Assembly: GCA_025359785.1 (NCBI GenBank)
Contig: JANYET010000071.1
Location: 1-59,318 of the forward strand
Direction of reading: 5' to 3'
Length of the DNA: 59,318 nucleotides
From: Alphaproteobacteria bacterium
Lineage (GTDB): Bacteria; Pseudomonadota; Alphaproteobacteria; Caulobacterales; Caulobacteraceae
Position numbers and translations under genes: made by a program. Every line of letters starts with the position of its first letter. The first letter of the stretch is position 1. Shown in pieces: positions 19,282-28,283 of the stretch. The notes below the pieces were generated by a model. It had not been told where the DNA came from and did no database searches. It saw only the letters and a program-made list of their open reading frames with translations.

Positions 19282-21006
19282 TTGCGTCCCAGTCCGCCGG
19301 AACGTGTCGCGGAGTATCGGCGCCGGGGATGGTGGCGGGGGGAAACCGTCGACGCCCTGTTCCGAAAGGCCGTGGCGGCGCGCGCCGGCGACGCCGCGCT
19401 GGCCGACGCGCCCAATCGGCCAGGCCTGGTCGGGACTGAGCCACGCCGGCTGACCTACGCCGAGGTGGACGCCGAAGTGGACGCCATGGCGTTGACGTTC
19501 GCCGCCCTGGGCGTCGGGCGCGGCGACGTGGTGGCGACGCAACTGCCCAATCTGGTCGAAGGGGTTCTGGCGTTTCTCGCCTGCGCCCGGATGGGCGCGA
19601 TCCTGAGCCCGGTCGCGATGGCCTATCGCGGCCATGAGCTGCGCCAGATTCTGTCGATCGTGACGCCGAAGGTCTATCTGACCGTCGGCCTATTTCACGG
19701 CCACGACCACGCCGCCATGCTGCTGGACCTGAAGGCCGAGGGCGTCACCACCGCCGAGATCGTCAGCCTGGGCGCCGATGCGCCCGCCGGGGCCCACGCG
19801 CTCGATGGGCTGGTGACGGAGGCGATGGGTACGGCGAGGGCGCCGGGGATGCGGACGGGGCCGACGCCACGCTTCTCGACGCCGAGCGACCTCGACGTCG
19901 CCGAGGCGCTGACCATCTGCTGGACCTCTGGCACGGAGGCGATGCCGAAAGGGGTGCCGCGGCACCACGACCACTGGGTGGTCAACGGCGAGGCGTTGGT
20001 CGAGGCCGCGGGCCTGCGACCCGGCGACGCGATCCTCAATCCGTTCCCGCTGATCAATATCGCGGCCATCGGCGGGATGGTGATGCCCTGGCTGGTCTGC
20101 CAGGGGCGGCTGATCCAGCATCATCCCTTCGACCTGCCGATCTTCCTGTCGCAGATGCAGGATGAGGCCGTGGCCTACACGGTCGCCCCGCCGCCGGTGC
20201 TGAACATGCTGCTGCAGAACGAGGCGCTGCTGGCGGCGACGGATCTGTCCAGGTTGCGGTGCCTGGGCTCCGGCTCCGCGCCCCTGGCCCCGTGGATGGT
20301 CAAGGGCTGGCAGGAGCGTCACGGCGTGACGGTGATGAACGTGTTCGGGTCAAACGAGGGCACGTCGCTGTTCTCCACGGGGGAGGCGATACCGGACCCC
20401 GAACAGCGCGCCCGGTTCTTCCCGAGGTTCGGCGCGGAGGGCGTGGACTGGCCGGCGGCCTTTCCGGCCAAGATCCGCACGCGCCTGGTCAATCCGGACA
20501 CCGAGGCGGTCATCACCCAGCCGGGGATCGAGGGCGAGCTGCGGATCGCCGGGGCGATGACCTTCGACGGATATTTCAAGGCCCCCGAACTGTCCCGCCA
20601 GGCCTTCGACGACGAGGGCTTTTTCCGCACCGGCGACCTCTTCGAGATCACCGCGGAAGCCGGCGAGCGGTTCTATCGGTTCGTCGGCCGGCGCAAGGAA
20701 ATCATCATCCGGGGCGGGCTGAACATCTCGCCGGCCGAGTTGGATGTGCTGATCGAGAGCCACCCAAAGGTGCGCGAGGCGGGGTGCGCGGCCTATCCGG
20801 ACCAACGCCTTGGCGAGCGGGTCTGCGCCGTCGTGGCGCTGCGGCCGGGCCAGGACCTGACCCTGGACGAGTTGAACGCCCATCTGAAGCTGCAGGATAT
20901 CGCGACCTTCAAGCTGCCGGAGAAGCTGCGGATCGTCGAAGCGCTGCCGCGCAATCCGCTGGGCAAGGTGGTGCGGCGCGACCTGGCGGGCGTGGCCGCC
21001 AGCTGA
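19282..21006 (+). CDS. Acyl-CoA ligase (AMP-forming), 2,3-DHB-AMP ligase/cyclohexanecarboxylate-CoA ligase-like
   Basis: Activates a carboxylic acid to its CoA thioester through an acyl-adenylate. It has 574 residues. The P-loop motif is CWTSGTEAMPKGV (near residue 215), the A5-type motif FGSNEGT, the hinge RRKEIIIRGGLNISPAELD (near 475) and the catalytic lysine region NPLGKVVRRDL at the end. The TTG at 19282 is chosen because AGGAG at 19270-19274 sits 7 bp before it; ATG 19258 lacks an SD and would add Arg-rich residues. It carries cluster-motif site 1, so it opens the catabolic block. Substrate unknown; probably a cyclic or branched acid. Confidence 0.85.
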   Translation: MRPSPPERVAEYRRRGWWRGETVDALFRKAVAARAGDAALADAPNRPGLVGTEPRRLTYAEVDAEVDAMALTFAALGVGRGDVVATQLPNLVEGVLAFLACARMGAILSPVAMAYRGHELRQILSIVTPKVYLTVGLFHGHDHAAMLLDLKAEGVTTAEIVSLGADAPAGAHALDGLVTEAMGTARAPGMRTGPTPRFSTPSDLDVAEALTICWTSGTEAMPKGVPRHHDHWVVNGEALVEAAGLRPGDAILNPFPLINIAAIGGMVMPWLVCQGRLIQHHPFDLPIFLSQMQDEAVAYTVAPPPVLNMLLQNEALLAATDLSRLRCLGSGSAPLAPWMVKGWQERHGVTVMNVFGSNEGTSLFSTGEAIPDPEQRARFFPRFGAEGVDWPAAFPAKIRTRLVNPDTEAVITQPGIEGELRIAGAMTFDGYFKAPELSRQAFDDEGFFRTGDLFEITAEAGERFYRFVGRRKEIIIRGGLNISPAELDVLIESHPKVREAGCAAYPDQRLGERVCAVVALRPGQDLTLDELNAHLKLQDIATFKLPEKLRIVEALPRNPLGKVVRRDLAGVAAS

Positions 21007-21034
21007 TCGGAATCGAGACACTAGATTGAATGCG

Positions 21035-21051
21035 ACTTGCATAGGCGCACC
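21035..21051 (+). promoter_or_regulatory. Cluster motif site 2, upstream of double-HxlR regulator 1
   Basis: ACTTGCATAGGCGCACC, 57 bp before the ATG at 21109. It suggests the regulator controls its own expression or is part of the same regulon. Confidence 0.55.
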
Positions 21052-21108
21052 CCTTCCGCGACTCTTGACCCTCCGAGGCTTTCAGGCCCCGAAGAGCAGA
21101 CCTTGCCC

Positions 21109-22056
21109 ATGACCGCGTCGAAATTCATCCGTACCTGCTCGATCTGGCGGGCGCTGGAGGTGGTGGGGGACACGTCCGTCCTGCTGATCCTCGAGGCCTC
21201 ATGGATCGGCGCGCGGCGGTTCGATGAGCTTCGTTCGCGCACGGGCCTGCTGCAGACCCTGCTCAGCGACCGGCTCAAACGGCTGGTGGCGGCGGGCGTG
21301 CTGCAGAAGGTGCTCTACAGCGAGGCGCCGCCGAGGTTCGAATACCGCATGACGCGCAAGGGCCGCGACCTCTATTGGCCCGCCCTGATGATGTTGCGGT
21401 GGGAGCGTCGCTGGAGTCCGCCGGAAGGCAAGCTGCAGCTGAAGCTGCGCCACCGGACCTGCGGACAGGTTTTCGAACCGGTCCCCACCTGCTTGCGGTG
21501 CGGCGACGAGATCAGCGCGCGCGACGTGGACTGGACCGAGGGGCCCGGGGTGGGCTGGATGGCCGCCCGTTACAGCCGCCGGCGCCAGCAGCGCCATTCT
21601 GTCCAGAGCTCGTCGAGCCTGATGGTCGACGTCGCCCAGATTACCGGCGACCGCTGGGCGGGCCTGGTATTGCGGTCCATTTTCACCGGTCTGAGGCGGT
21701 TCGACGAGATCCACCGTGACACCGCCATGGCCACCAATATCCTGTCCGAGCGCCTGTCCTGGCTGATCGCCCAGGGGGTGGTCCGGGCCCATGAACTGGG
21801 CGGCCGGCGCTTCGAATACCGGCTCACCGACAAGGGCGTCGACTACTACCCGGTGCTGCTGATGCTGTTGCAGTGGGGCGACAAATACTACGTCTCGCCG
21901 GAAGGGCCGCCCTTGCTGTTGCGGCACAAGGCCGACGGCCACGACCTGGAGCCGGCGGTCACCTGTTCGTGCTGCGGCCAGCCGGTCGAGTCCCACGACG
22001 TGACCTTCGAAGTGATCGAGGCCGCCCGGCCGCCGGTGCTGGACGCCGTCGAGTAG
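21109..22056 (+). CDS. Double HxlR-family winged-helix regulator 1
   Basis: 315 residues made of two HxlR units in tandem. Unit 1 (~5-150): SIWRALEVVGDTSVLLILEA, FDELRSRTGLLQTLLSDRLKRL recognition helix, wing PPRFEYRMTRKGRDLY, then a zinc-knuckle-like CGQVFEPVPTCLRCGDE. Unit 2 (~170-305): VAQITGDRWAGLVLRSIFTG, FDEIHRDTAMATNILSERL, wing RRFEYRLTDKGVDYY, then CSCCGQ. HxlR proteins normally work as homodimers of ~110-150 residues, so this is a fused pseudodimer. A second such protein is encoded at 29282-30253. It sits between the acyl-CoA ligase and the DapB-like gene and is preceded by motif site 2. Confidence 0.88.
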   Translation: MTASKFIRTCSIWRALEVVGDTSVLLILEASWIGARRFDELRSRTGLLQTLLSDRLKRLVAAGVLQKVLYSEAPPRFEYRMTRKGRDLYWPALMMLRWERRWSPPEGKLQLKLRHRTCGQVFEPVPTCLRCGDEISARDVDWTEGPGVGWMAARYSRRRQQRHSVQSSSSLMVDVAQITGDRWAGLVLRSIFTGLRRFDEIHRDTAMATNILSERLSWLIAQGVVRAHELGGRRFEYRLTDKGVDYYPVLLMLLQWGDKYYVSPEGPPLLLRHKADGHDLEPAVTCSCCGQPVESHDVTFEVIEAARPPVLDAVE

Positions 22057-22099
22057 GCGGCTCGGCGGCTGAGTGGGGTCGCGAGCTCTCGACAATTCT

Positions 22100-22203
22100 G
22101 CTCGTCATTCTCGGCCCGGGAGCGCAGCGACGCCGTGCCGGGAACCCAGAAACACAGGCGATGCAAGACGAGGCTCGGCGCCGCTGTGTTTCCCATGACG
22201 AGC
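22100..22203. repeat. Intergenic palindromic element
   Basis: Outer arms GCTCGTCAT (22100-22108) and ATGACGAGC (22195-22203); inner arms GAAACACAG (22149-22157) and CTGTGTTTC (22184-22192); also a GGCCCGG/CCGTGCCGG stem around 22112-22142. The layout (CTCGTCAT ... CCGG ... ACACAGG) recurs at 55687-55826. The 22057-22380 intergenic region otherwise holds only motif site 3. Confidence 0.6.
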
Positions 22204-22328
22204 TTAGTGTGGGTCAACTCCGGCGCCGAAGGCTCCCGGCTGCGAGACTTGAAATCCGCCCTGGTGGCGTGACGGGCGCGGGGTAAATCGCCAATCCAGC
22301 CGGCACACCCGAAACAGAGCCACCAGAT

Positions 22329-22345
22329 ACTTTCATAACGATACC
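22329..22345 (+). promoter_or_regulatory. Cluster motif site 3, upstream of DapB-like gene
   Basis: ACTTTCATAACGATACC, 35 bp before the ATG at 22381. The last nine bases match those of site 1 closely. Confidence 0.5.
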
Positions 22346-22380
22346 CTATTGGCTAAGGTCTCCGGAGCCGGGGAGGGACC

Positions 22381-23466
22381 ATGCGGTATCGGGTTATTCA
22401 GTGGGCGACAGGGGCGATGGGCAAGACCTGCCTCAGGGCGCTCATCGACGATCCCCGGATGCAGCTGGTCGGGCTCTATGTGTACGGCCAGGACAAGGCC
22501 GGTCGAGACGCCGGCGATATCGCCCGCCGGCCGGCGACGGGCGTGATCGCCACCCGTGACGTGGACGAGATCCTGGCGCTCGAGGCCGATGTGGTGATCC
22601 ACTGCGCCCGGCTGGCGCCGCCCTATGGCTCCCACGACACCGAGATTCTGCGGTTGCTGGCCTCCGGCAAGAACGTCATCAGCATCAACGGCTACAGCTG
22701 CCCGGAGCATTGGGGCGGCGAACGGCTCGCCGCGCTTCAGGCGGCCTGCGCGGCCGGTCGCTCGACGCTGATGGCCGCCGGGCTGAATCCGGGATTCGCC
22801 GCCGAACAGCTGGCGGTTGTGGCGACCGGCGTCTGTTCGGAACTCGATCAGGTGGAGGTCGTCGAGAGCGTCGATTGCCGCGCGGTGCGCAACCCGGACT
22901 ATGTGTTCCAGATCCTGGGCTTCGGAAGCGATCCCGCCAGGGTGGACGCCAACGACCCGGCCTGGGGGCCGGCGTCCTCGCTCAACGGAATGTATGCCGA
23001 AGTGATCGCCGCCATGGCCGAACACCTCGGGCTGGACCTGGACCGCATCGACACCGACCACCGGGTGTTCCCGGCCACCGAGGACCTGAGCGTCGCGGCG
23101 GGGCCGATCGCGCGCGGCGGGGTCAGCCATGTGAACTGGCGCTGGCTGGGCGTCGTCGGCGGCGCGCCCAAGCTGATCATGTCGATCCACTGGTACATGG
23201 AGCCCGCCCATCTGGACGAGCCGGACCCGCCGCTGTGGCGCATCCATGTGCGGGGTCAGCCCGGCGTCCGCATCTCGGTCGAACTGGAAAAGCGGGTCGG
23301 CGACGCGACGGCGACCTCGGCCGAGCAGCTGGGCGTGGCCGGCACCGTGATCAACGCGATCCCGCGGGTCTGCGCCGCGCCGCCGGGGGTGATGACCCGG
23401 CCGCTCGCGACCCCCTTCCGGGGGGCGGCGCTGGCGAGCTTGGCTCCGGCGAGTTCACTTGTATAA
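22381..23466 (+). CDS. DapB/2,4-diaminopentanoate dehydrogenase-like NAD(P) oxidoreductase
   Basis: 361 residues. The N-terminal Rossmann fold begins RVIQWATGAMGKTCLRALID, the dinucleotide loop of the dihydrodipicolinate reductase N-terminal superfamily. Next come VVIHCARLAPPYGSHDTEIL and GKNVISINGY, and a C-terminal alpha/beta domain. It is much longer than DapB (~270) and belongs with the dehydrogenase-like relatives often found in steroid or aromatic catabolic clusters. It is not a lysine-pathway enzyme by context. Start at 22381 after GGGAGGG. Its stop lies inside motif site 4. Confidence 0.75.
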   Translation: MRYRVIQWATGAMGKTCLRALIDDPRMQLVGLYVYGQDKAGRDAGDIARRPATGVIATRDVDEILALEADVVIHCARLAPPYGSHDTEILRLLASGKNVISINGYSCPEHWGGERLAALQAACAAGRSTLMAAGLNPGFAAEQLAVVATGVCSELDQVEVVESVDCRAVRNPDYVFQILGFGSDPARVDANDPAWGPASSLNGMYAEVIAAMAEHLGLDLDRIDTDHRVFPATEDLSVAAGPIARGGVSHVNWRWLGVVGGAPKLIMSIHWYMEPAHLDEPDPPLWRIHVRGQPGVRISVELEKRVGDATATSAEQLGVAGTVINAIPRVCAAPPGVMTRPLATPFRGAALASLAPASSLV

Positions 23467-23473
23467 TGAGACT
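23457..23473 (+). promoter_or_regulatory. Cluster motif site 4, upstream of thiolase
   Basis: ACTTGTATAATGAGACT, overlapping the end of the DapB-like gene and 37 bp before the thiolase ATG at 23511. Confidence 0.5.
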
Positions 23474-23510
23474 CACAAATTCGAGGCCTGACGGGCCGAG
23501 CGAGGAAACG

Positions 23511-24731
23511 ATGGTTTATATTCTGGGCGGCTGGCAGAGCGACTTCTCGAAGAACTGGGCGCGCCAGCAGATGGACTTCGCCGATGCCTTCGCCGAGGTG
23601 GTTGGCGAGGGCCTGGCCGCCGTCGACCTGCAGCCCAAGGACATCGACACCGGCCATGTGGGTAACTTCGTCGGTGACCTGTTCGCCGGCCAGGGCCTGC
23701 TGGGCGGGTTTTTCGGTCTGGTGCATCCTGACTTCGACGGCATGCCCACCTCGCGGCATGAGGCGGCCTGCGCATCGGGCAGCGTGGCGATCCTGGCGGC
23801 GACGGCGGAGATCGAGGCGGGCCGCTATGACATCGCCTGTGTCGTCGGCCTCGAGATGATGCGCAACGTCAGCGGCCAGCAGGCCGCGCAGAACCTGGGC
23901 GCCGCGGCCTGGGCCGGCCACGAATTCCAGGACGCCGCCTTCCTGTGGCCGCGCGCCTTCTCCGACCTGGGCGAGGAGTACGACCGCCGCTTCGGACTGA
24001 AGTACGAACACCTGATGCGCATCGCCGAGATCAACTTCGCCAACGGGCGAAAGAATCCCAACGCCCAGACCCGCCAGTGGGCCTTCAACGCCAAGAGCTT
24101 CACGGCGGACGACGAGGCCAATCCGGTGGTCGAGGGCATGATCCGCAAGAACGACTGCGGCCAGGTCACGGACGGCTCGGCGGTGGTGTTCCTGGCGTCC
24201 GACAAGGCGGCGGCCGACTATGCGGCCAAGCGCGGCCTGGCGCTGGAGAGCCTGCCGCAGATCAAGGGCTGGGGACACCGGTCCTCGCCGATCAGCTACG
24301 ACCGCAAGGTTCGGGCCAGCGCCGGCCAACCTTACGTCTTCCCGCAGGTGAAGCGGGCCATCGACGACGCGCGGGCGCGGGCCGGCCTCGCCGATGTTTC
24401 CGAACTGGACCTCGTGGAGACCCACGACTGCTTCACGACCACGGAATACATGGCCATCGAGCACCTGGGCCTGACCGCGCCGGGTGAGGCGTGGAAGGCG
24501 GTGGAGGACGGCTCCATCGAGATCGGCGGGCGGCTGCCGATCAATCCGTCCGGCGGCCTGATCGGCGGCGGGCATCCGGTCGGCGCCACGGGCGTGCGCA
24601 TGGCGCTCGACGCCTTCAAGCAGGTGACCGGCCGGGCTGGCGACTACCAGGTGGACGGCGCCAAGACCGTCCAGACCCTGAACATCGGCGGCTCCACCAC
24701 CACGACGGTCAGTCTCGTCGTCGGCGTCTGA
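23511..24731 (+). CDS. SCP-x/lipid-transfer-type thiolase (acetyl-CoA acetyltransferase family)
   Basis: 406 residues. The nucleophilic Cys is in HEAACASGSVA (near residue 87), a His lies in ETHDCFTTTEYMAIE (near 305), and GGGHPVGATGVR (near 347) is the C-terminal active-site His loop. This set is typical of the SCP2-thiolase branch that cleaves branched or steroid-type beta-ketoacyl-CoAs. Members often need a small DUF35 OB-fold partner gene; none is adjacent here. Start 23511 follows GAGGAAA. Next gene starts 3 bp after the stop, so it is co-transcribed with the acyl-CoA synthetase. Confidence 0.85.
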   Translation: MVYILGGWQSDFSKNWARQQMDFADAFAEVVGEGLAAVDLQPKDIDTGHVGNFVGDLFAGQGLLGGFFGLVHPDFDGMPTSRHEAACASGSVAILAATAEIEAGRYDIACVVGLEMMRNVSGQQAAQNLGAAAWAGHEFQDAAFLWPRAFSDLGEEYDRRFGLKYEHLMRIAEINFANGRKNPNAQTRQWAFNAKSFTADDEANPVVEGMIRKNDCGQVTDGSAVVFLASDKAAADYAAKRGLALESLPQIKGWGHRSSPISYDRKVRASAGQPYVFPQVKRAIDDARARAGLADVSELDLVETHDCFTTTEYMAIEHLGLTAPGEAWKAVEDGSIEIGGRLPINPSGGLIGGGHPVGATGVRMALDAFKQVTGRAGDYQVDGAKTVQTLNIGGSTTTTVSLVVGV

Positions 24732-24733
24732 GC

Positions 24734-26527
24734 ATGGCCGACGCCGTCGCGGCCGCGACCCCGCCCGCGCCGTTCCGCGAGGCCCACCTGCTGCCGGTGG
24801 ATCTCGACATCGAACGGCGGGCCGACGGGACGATCCTGATCACCTCGAAGGTGCCGCTCCGTCCCTACGACGCCAATATCCCGGCGGCGTTCGCGCGGCG
24901 CGCGGCGGCGTCGGGCGACAAGCCGGCCCTGGCCCGGCGCGGCGCTGACGGCGAATGGGTGTTCACCACGTTCGCCGAGCTGAAGCGCGACATGGACGCG
25001 GCCACCCAATGGCTGATGGACCAGGCGCCGGCCGGCCCGGTGATGATCCTGGCGGGCAATACGCCGGCCTTCGCGGTGATGAGCTTCGCGGCCCAGGCGG
25101 CCGGCCGGGCGGTCTGTCCGGTCAGCACCACCTATGCGGCGCTGGGCGGCGACTTCGGCCGCCTGGCCCATGTGATCGCCAAGGTGAAGCCGGCGGTGGT
25201 GTTCGCCGAGGACACCGCCATGGCCGCCGGCGCGCTGGAGGCCCTGGACCTCGGCGCGGCGAGCATCGTCACCACCGAGCCTTCGCGACTGTCCAAGCCC
25301 GCGGTGGCCTATGGCGACCTGATGGCCACGGTCGCGACGCCGCGGGTCGCCGGATCGATCGACGGGCTCAAGCCGCAGGACCGGGCGGCCCTGATGCTCA
25401 CCTCGGGGTCCACGGGTCTGCCGAAGGTCGTGCCGATCACCTTCGACAATCTGGCCGCCAACAGCGCGCAGTGCCAGCAGACCATCGGCGAGGCGGCCGG
25501 CTGGCACGAAGTGATGCTGGACTGGCTGCCCTGGCACCATGCCGCGGGCGCCTTCGTGCTGCGGACCACGCTGCTGGAGGGCGGGACGCTCTACATCGAT
25601 GATGGCAAGCCGGCGCCGGGACTGTTCGAGACCTCGATCCGCAACCTTCGAGAGATTTCCGTCAGTTATTTCAACAATGTACCGCTGGGCTACACCATGC
25701 TGGTGGACGCCCTGGAAAAAGATCCCGCGCTGCGGACGACGTTCTTTCGCAAGATGCGGCTGATGCTCTACGGCGGGGCGGGGCTGTCCCAGACGGTGCA
25801 TGACCGCCTGCAGGCCGCCGCCGTCGCCGAGACCGGCCATCGGATCATGATGACCAGCGGCTACGGGATGACCGAGACGGTGTCGGCCTTCATGGTCATC
25901 CACTTCGAGACCGACAAGGTGGGTATCGGGCTGCCGGCGCCGGGGACGACGGTCAAGCTGGCGCCGGTGGGCGCGCGCTATGAGGTGCGGGCCCGTGGTC
26001 CGAATGTCACCCTGGGCTATCTCGATGAGCCGGAGAAGACGGCGGCCGCCTTCGACGAGGAGGGCTTTTATCGCACCGGCGACCTGGCGGTATTCCACGA
26101 TCCGCAGGACCCGACCAAGGGCCTGGCCTTCGCGGGCCGCGCGGCCGAGGAGTTCAAGCTCTCGAGCGGGACCTGGGTCTATGGCGGCTCGCTGCGCGAC
26201 GGCCTGTTGAAGGCCCTGTCGCCCCTGGTGCTGGACCTGGTGCTCTGCGATGACGGGCGGCCCTATCTGGGCGTCATGCTATGGCCGACGGCCGGCGCCG
26301 ACCCGGCCGAGATCGCCCGGCGTCTCGCGGGCTTCAATGCCGATCAGCGCGGCGGCGCGTCGCGGGTGAAGCGGGCCCTTCTGCTCCGCGAGCCCCCCAG
26401 CGCCAACGCCCACGAAATCTCCGACAAGGGCACGATCAATCGCCGCGCCGTCATCGACCGGCGCGCGGACGAGGTCGAGCGGCTGTTCGCGGAGGCCCCC
26501 GACGCGGGCGTGATCGTCCTGGGTTAG
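24734..26527 (+). CDS. Feruloyl-CoA synthetase-like AMP-forming acyl-CoA synthetase
   Basis: 597 residues. The P-loop reads MLTSGSTGLPKVVPIT (near residue 220); SYFNNVPLGYTMLVDALEKD, then LMLYGGAGLSQTVHDRLQ and EEFKLSSGTWVYGGSLRD are diagnostic of the feruloyl-CoA synthetase branch. The C-terminus has DKGTINRRAVIDRR in place of the usual A10 lysine motif. It should ligate CoA to a phenylpropenoic or related unsaturated acid. No enoyl-CoA hydratase/aldolase (Ech) or vanillin dehydrogenase is nearby, so the classical ferulate route is incomplete here. It is co-transcribed with the thiolase (3-bp gap). Confidence 0.85.
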   Translation: MADAVAAATPPAPFREAHLLPVDLDIERRADGTILITSKVPLRPYDANIPAAFARRAAASGDKPALARRGADGEWVFTTFAELKRDMDAATQWLMDQAPAGPVMILAGNTPAFAVMSFAAQAAGRAVCPVSTTYAALGGDFGRLAHVIAKVKPAVVFAEDTAMAAGALEALDLGAASIVTTEPSRLSKPAVAYGDLMATVATPRVAGSIDGLKPQDRAALMLTSGSTGLPKVVPITFDNLAANSAQCQQTIGEAAGWHEVMLDWLPWHHAAGAFVLRTTLLEGGTLYIDDGKPAPGLFETSIRNLREISVSYFNNVPLGYTMLVDALEKDPALRTTFFRKMRLMLYGGAGLSQTVHDRLQAAAVAETGHRIMMTSGYGMTETVSAFMVIHFETDKVGIGLPAPGTTVKLAPVGARYEVRARGPNVTLGYLDEPEKTAAAFDEEGFYRTGDLAVFHDPQDPTKGLAFAGRAAEEFKLSSGTWVYGGSLRDGLLKALSPLVLDLVLCDDGRPYLGVMLWPTAGADPAEIARRLAGFNADQRGGASRVKRALLLREPPSANAHEISDKGTINRRAVIDRRADEVERLFAEAPDAGVIVLG

Positions 26528-26530
26528 GGG

Positions 26531-27355
26531 CTAGCCTTGTGTATGCGGGGTCCATTCGCCGCCCGGCTGGGCGTAGTCGCTGCTGAACCAGCGGGGGTAG
26601 CCGTGCAGCGTCTGGCCGCCGTCGATCAGGATTTCGGCGCCGGTGACATATCCCGCCTCGTCGCCGCAGAGGAAAACCGCCAGCCGGGCGATGTCCTCGG
26701 GCGCGCCGAGCCGGCCGACCGGCGTGTTGCTGAGCGCGTCGGCGCGGACCGCGGGGTCGTCGAGCAGCGACTTGGTCATCGCGGTCTCGATAACGCCTGG
26801 CAGCACCAGATTGACCCGGATGCGATGGACGCCGAGCTCGGACGCCAGGGACTTGGCCAGCATCCGCACCCCGGACTTCGACGCGGCGTAGGCGCCCAGC
26901 AGGTCGCAGATGTTGGTGGCCGCGGTCGAGGCGTTCATGACGATGGCGCCGCCCCGGCCGCCGTCGCGCATCAGCCGCGCCGCGCCCTGAGCCATCAGGA
27001 AGCCGCCGTTAAGATTGACCTCCACATGCTTGCGCCATTGGTCGAACGGCAGGTCGATGAGCGCGCCGTAGCGGCCGTAACCGGCGTTCAGGAACGCGGC
27101 GTCGAGCCGGCCGAACCGGCTCCGCACGGCCTCGAACAGCGCCGCCACAGCTTCGGGGTCGGTCTGGTCGCAGGCATGGCTCATGACCTCGGCGCCGCTC
27201 GCGCCCAGGGCCGCGGCGACGGCGTCCATCTCATCGCCTCGCCGGTCGGTTATGACCACCTTGGCGCCTGCCCGCGCGAAGGCGGCCGCGGCCGCGGCGC
27301 CGATGTCGCCGGCCGCGCCGGTGATCAGCGCCGTCTTGCCGATGAAGTCGCCCAT
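26531..27355 (-). CDS. Short-chain dehydrogenase/reductase
   Basis: A classical SDR of 274 residues: TGAAGDIGAAA near residue 11, an Asp after the second strand (VVITDRRGDEM) suggesting NAD preference, FLNAGYG in place of NNAG, NASTAAT with the catalytic Ser region, and YAASKSGV. Start at 27355 follows GGAGG. It is divergent from the DUF1295 gene with motif site 5 between them. The convergent synthetase ends 3 bp from its stop. Substrate unknown; fits an alcohol-to-ketone step in the catabolic block. Confidence 0.88.
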   Translation of the reverse strand: MGDFIGKTALITGAAGDIGAAAAAAFARAGAKVVITDRRGDEMDAVAAALGASGAEVMSHACDQTDPEAVAALFEAVRSRFGRLDAAFLNAGYGRYGALIDLPFDQWRKHVEVNLNGGFLMAQGAARLMRDGGRGGAIVMNASTAATNICDLLGAYAASKSGVRMLAKSLASELGVHRIRVNLVLPGVIETAMTKSLLDDPAVRADALSNTPVGRLGAPEDIARLAVFLCGDEAGYVTGAEILIDGGQTLHGYPRWFSSDYAQPGGEWTPHTQG

Positions 27356-27408
27356 GGCCAGTCTGCCTCCAGGTTCGCTTGTCTGCCTCACCTTGCGAGG
27401 CTAGGTTA

Positions 27409-27425
27409 ACTTGCATAGAAAGACT
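27409..27425 (+). promoter_or_regulatory. Cluster motif site 5, between divergent SDR and DUF1295 genes
   Basis: ACTTGCATAGAAAGACT, 46 bp before the ATG at 27472 and 53 bp from the SDR start on the other strand. Confidence 0.6.
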
Positions 27426-27471
27426 GTCAAATCACCCCTCTCGAAAGGGGTGGCGGCCTGGGGGAAATGAT

Positions 27472-28281
27472 ATGCCGGATTTCGTCTCCGTGCTGGCGAT
27501 CAACGGCGGTGTGATCGTCGTTTTGTTCGTCGTGGCCTGGGCGATCTGCGTGGCGATGCGCGACTGCACGCCGGTGGACAGCCTTTGGGGGCTCGGTATG
27601 GGCGCCGTCGCCATCTCGACGTTCATTCAGACCGGCGGCGGCACGCCGCGCCGCATGGTGCTGACCGGAGTCTGCGTCGCCTGGGCGCTGCGGCTCGGCG
27701 GCTACATGCTGTGGCGTTGGCGCGACCACGGGCCTGACGGTCGCTATGTGCGGATGATGGCCAAGGCTGAGGCCGAGCGCGGCTGGGGCTACGGATACGC
27801 CGCCTTCCGCCTGGTCTTCCTGCTGCAGATGCCGCTGCTGTGGCTGGTCTGCCTGCCAGTCCAGCTTGGTCAGCTCGCCGCCGCGCCGGCGCAGCTGGGC
27901 CCGCTGGCCGTCGCCGGGACGGTGCTGGCGGTATTCGGCCTCGCCTTCGAGAGCCTCGCAGACTGGCAGCTCGTGAGGTTCAAGAAGGACGCCGCCAACA
28001 AGGGCGAGGTGCTGGACAAGGGACTGTGGCGCTATACCCGCCACCCCAACTATTTCGGCGACGCCTGCGTGTGGTGGGGCCTGTGGCTGGTGGCCGCGGA
28101 GACCACGCCCGGCCTGGTCTCGATCGTCGGGCCCGCCTACCTGGTGTTCACCCTGACGCGCTGGAGCGGGGCGCCCACCGTCGAGGGCCGCCTGCGCCGC
28201 CGCAAGCCGGGCTATGAGGACTATATGCGCCGCACCTCGGGCTTCATCCCCTGGCCGCCGAAGCCTGCCGAGTCCGCCTGA
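27472..28281 (+). CDS. DUF1295 membrane protein (steroid 5-alpha-reductase/ICMT-like)
   Basis: 269 residues with six or so membrane segments. The family hallmark LDKGLWRYTRHPNYFGD (near residue 180) and the C-terminal RRRKPGYEDYMRRTSGFIP are intact; this core binds NADPH in steroid 5-alpha-reductase-like enzymes. Start 27472 lies behind GGGGGA. It is followed 2 bp later by the nitronate monooxygenase-type gene, so the two form an operon. Likely a membrane reductase of a lipophilic substrate; the exact reaction is not known for DUF1295. Confidence 0.83.
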   Translation: MPDFVSVLAINGGVIVVLFVVAWAICVAMRDCTPVDSLWGLGMGAVAISTFIQTGGGTPRRMVLTGVCVAWALRLGGYMLWRWRDHGPDGRYVRMMAKAEAERGWGYGYAAFRLVFLLQMPLLWLVCLPVQLGQLAAAPAQLGPLAVAGTVLAVFGLAFESLADWQLVRFKKDAANKGEVLDKGLWRYTRHPNYFGDACVWWGLWLVAAETTPGLVSIVGPAYLVFTLTRWSGAPTVEGRLRRRKPGYEDYMRRTSGFIPWPPKPAESA

Positions 28282-28283
28282 CC

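Noticed and set aside
22381..23466. dapB (lysine biosynthesis)
   Set aside because: Much longer than DapB and located in a catabolic block with a cluster promoter motif; only the N-terminal nucleotide-binding fold is shared.
24734..26527. Complete ferulate-to-vanillin pathway
   Set aside because: Only the synthetase-like gene is present; no enoyl-CoA hydratase/aldolase or vanillin dehydrogenase is nearby.
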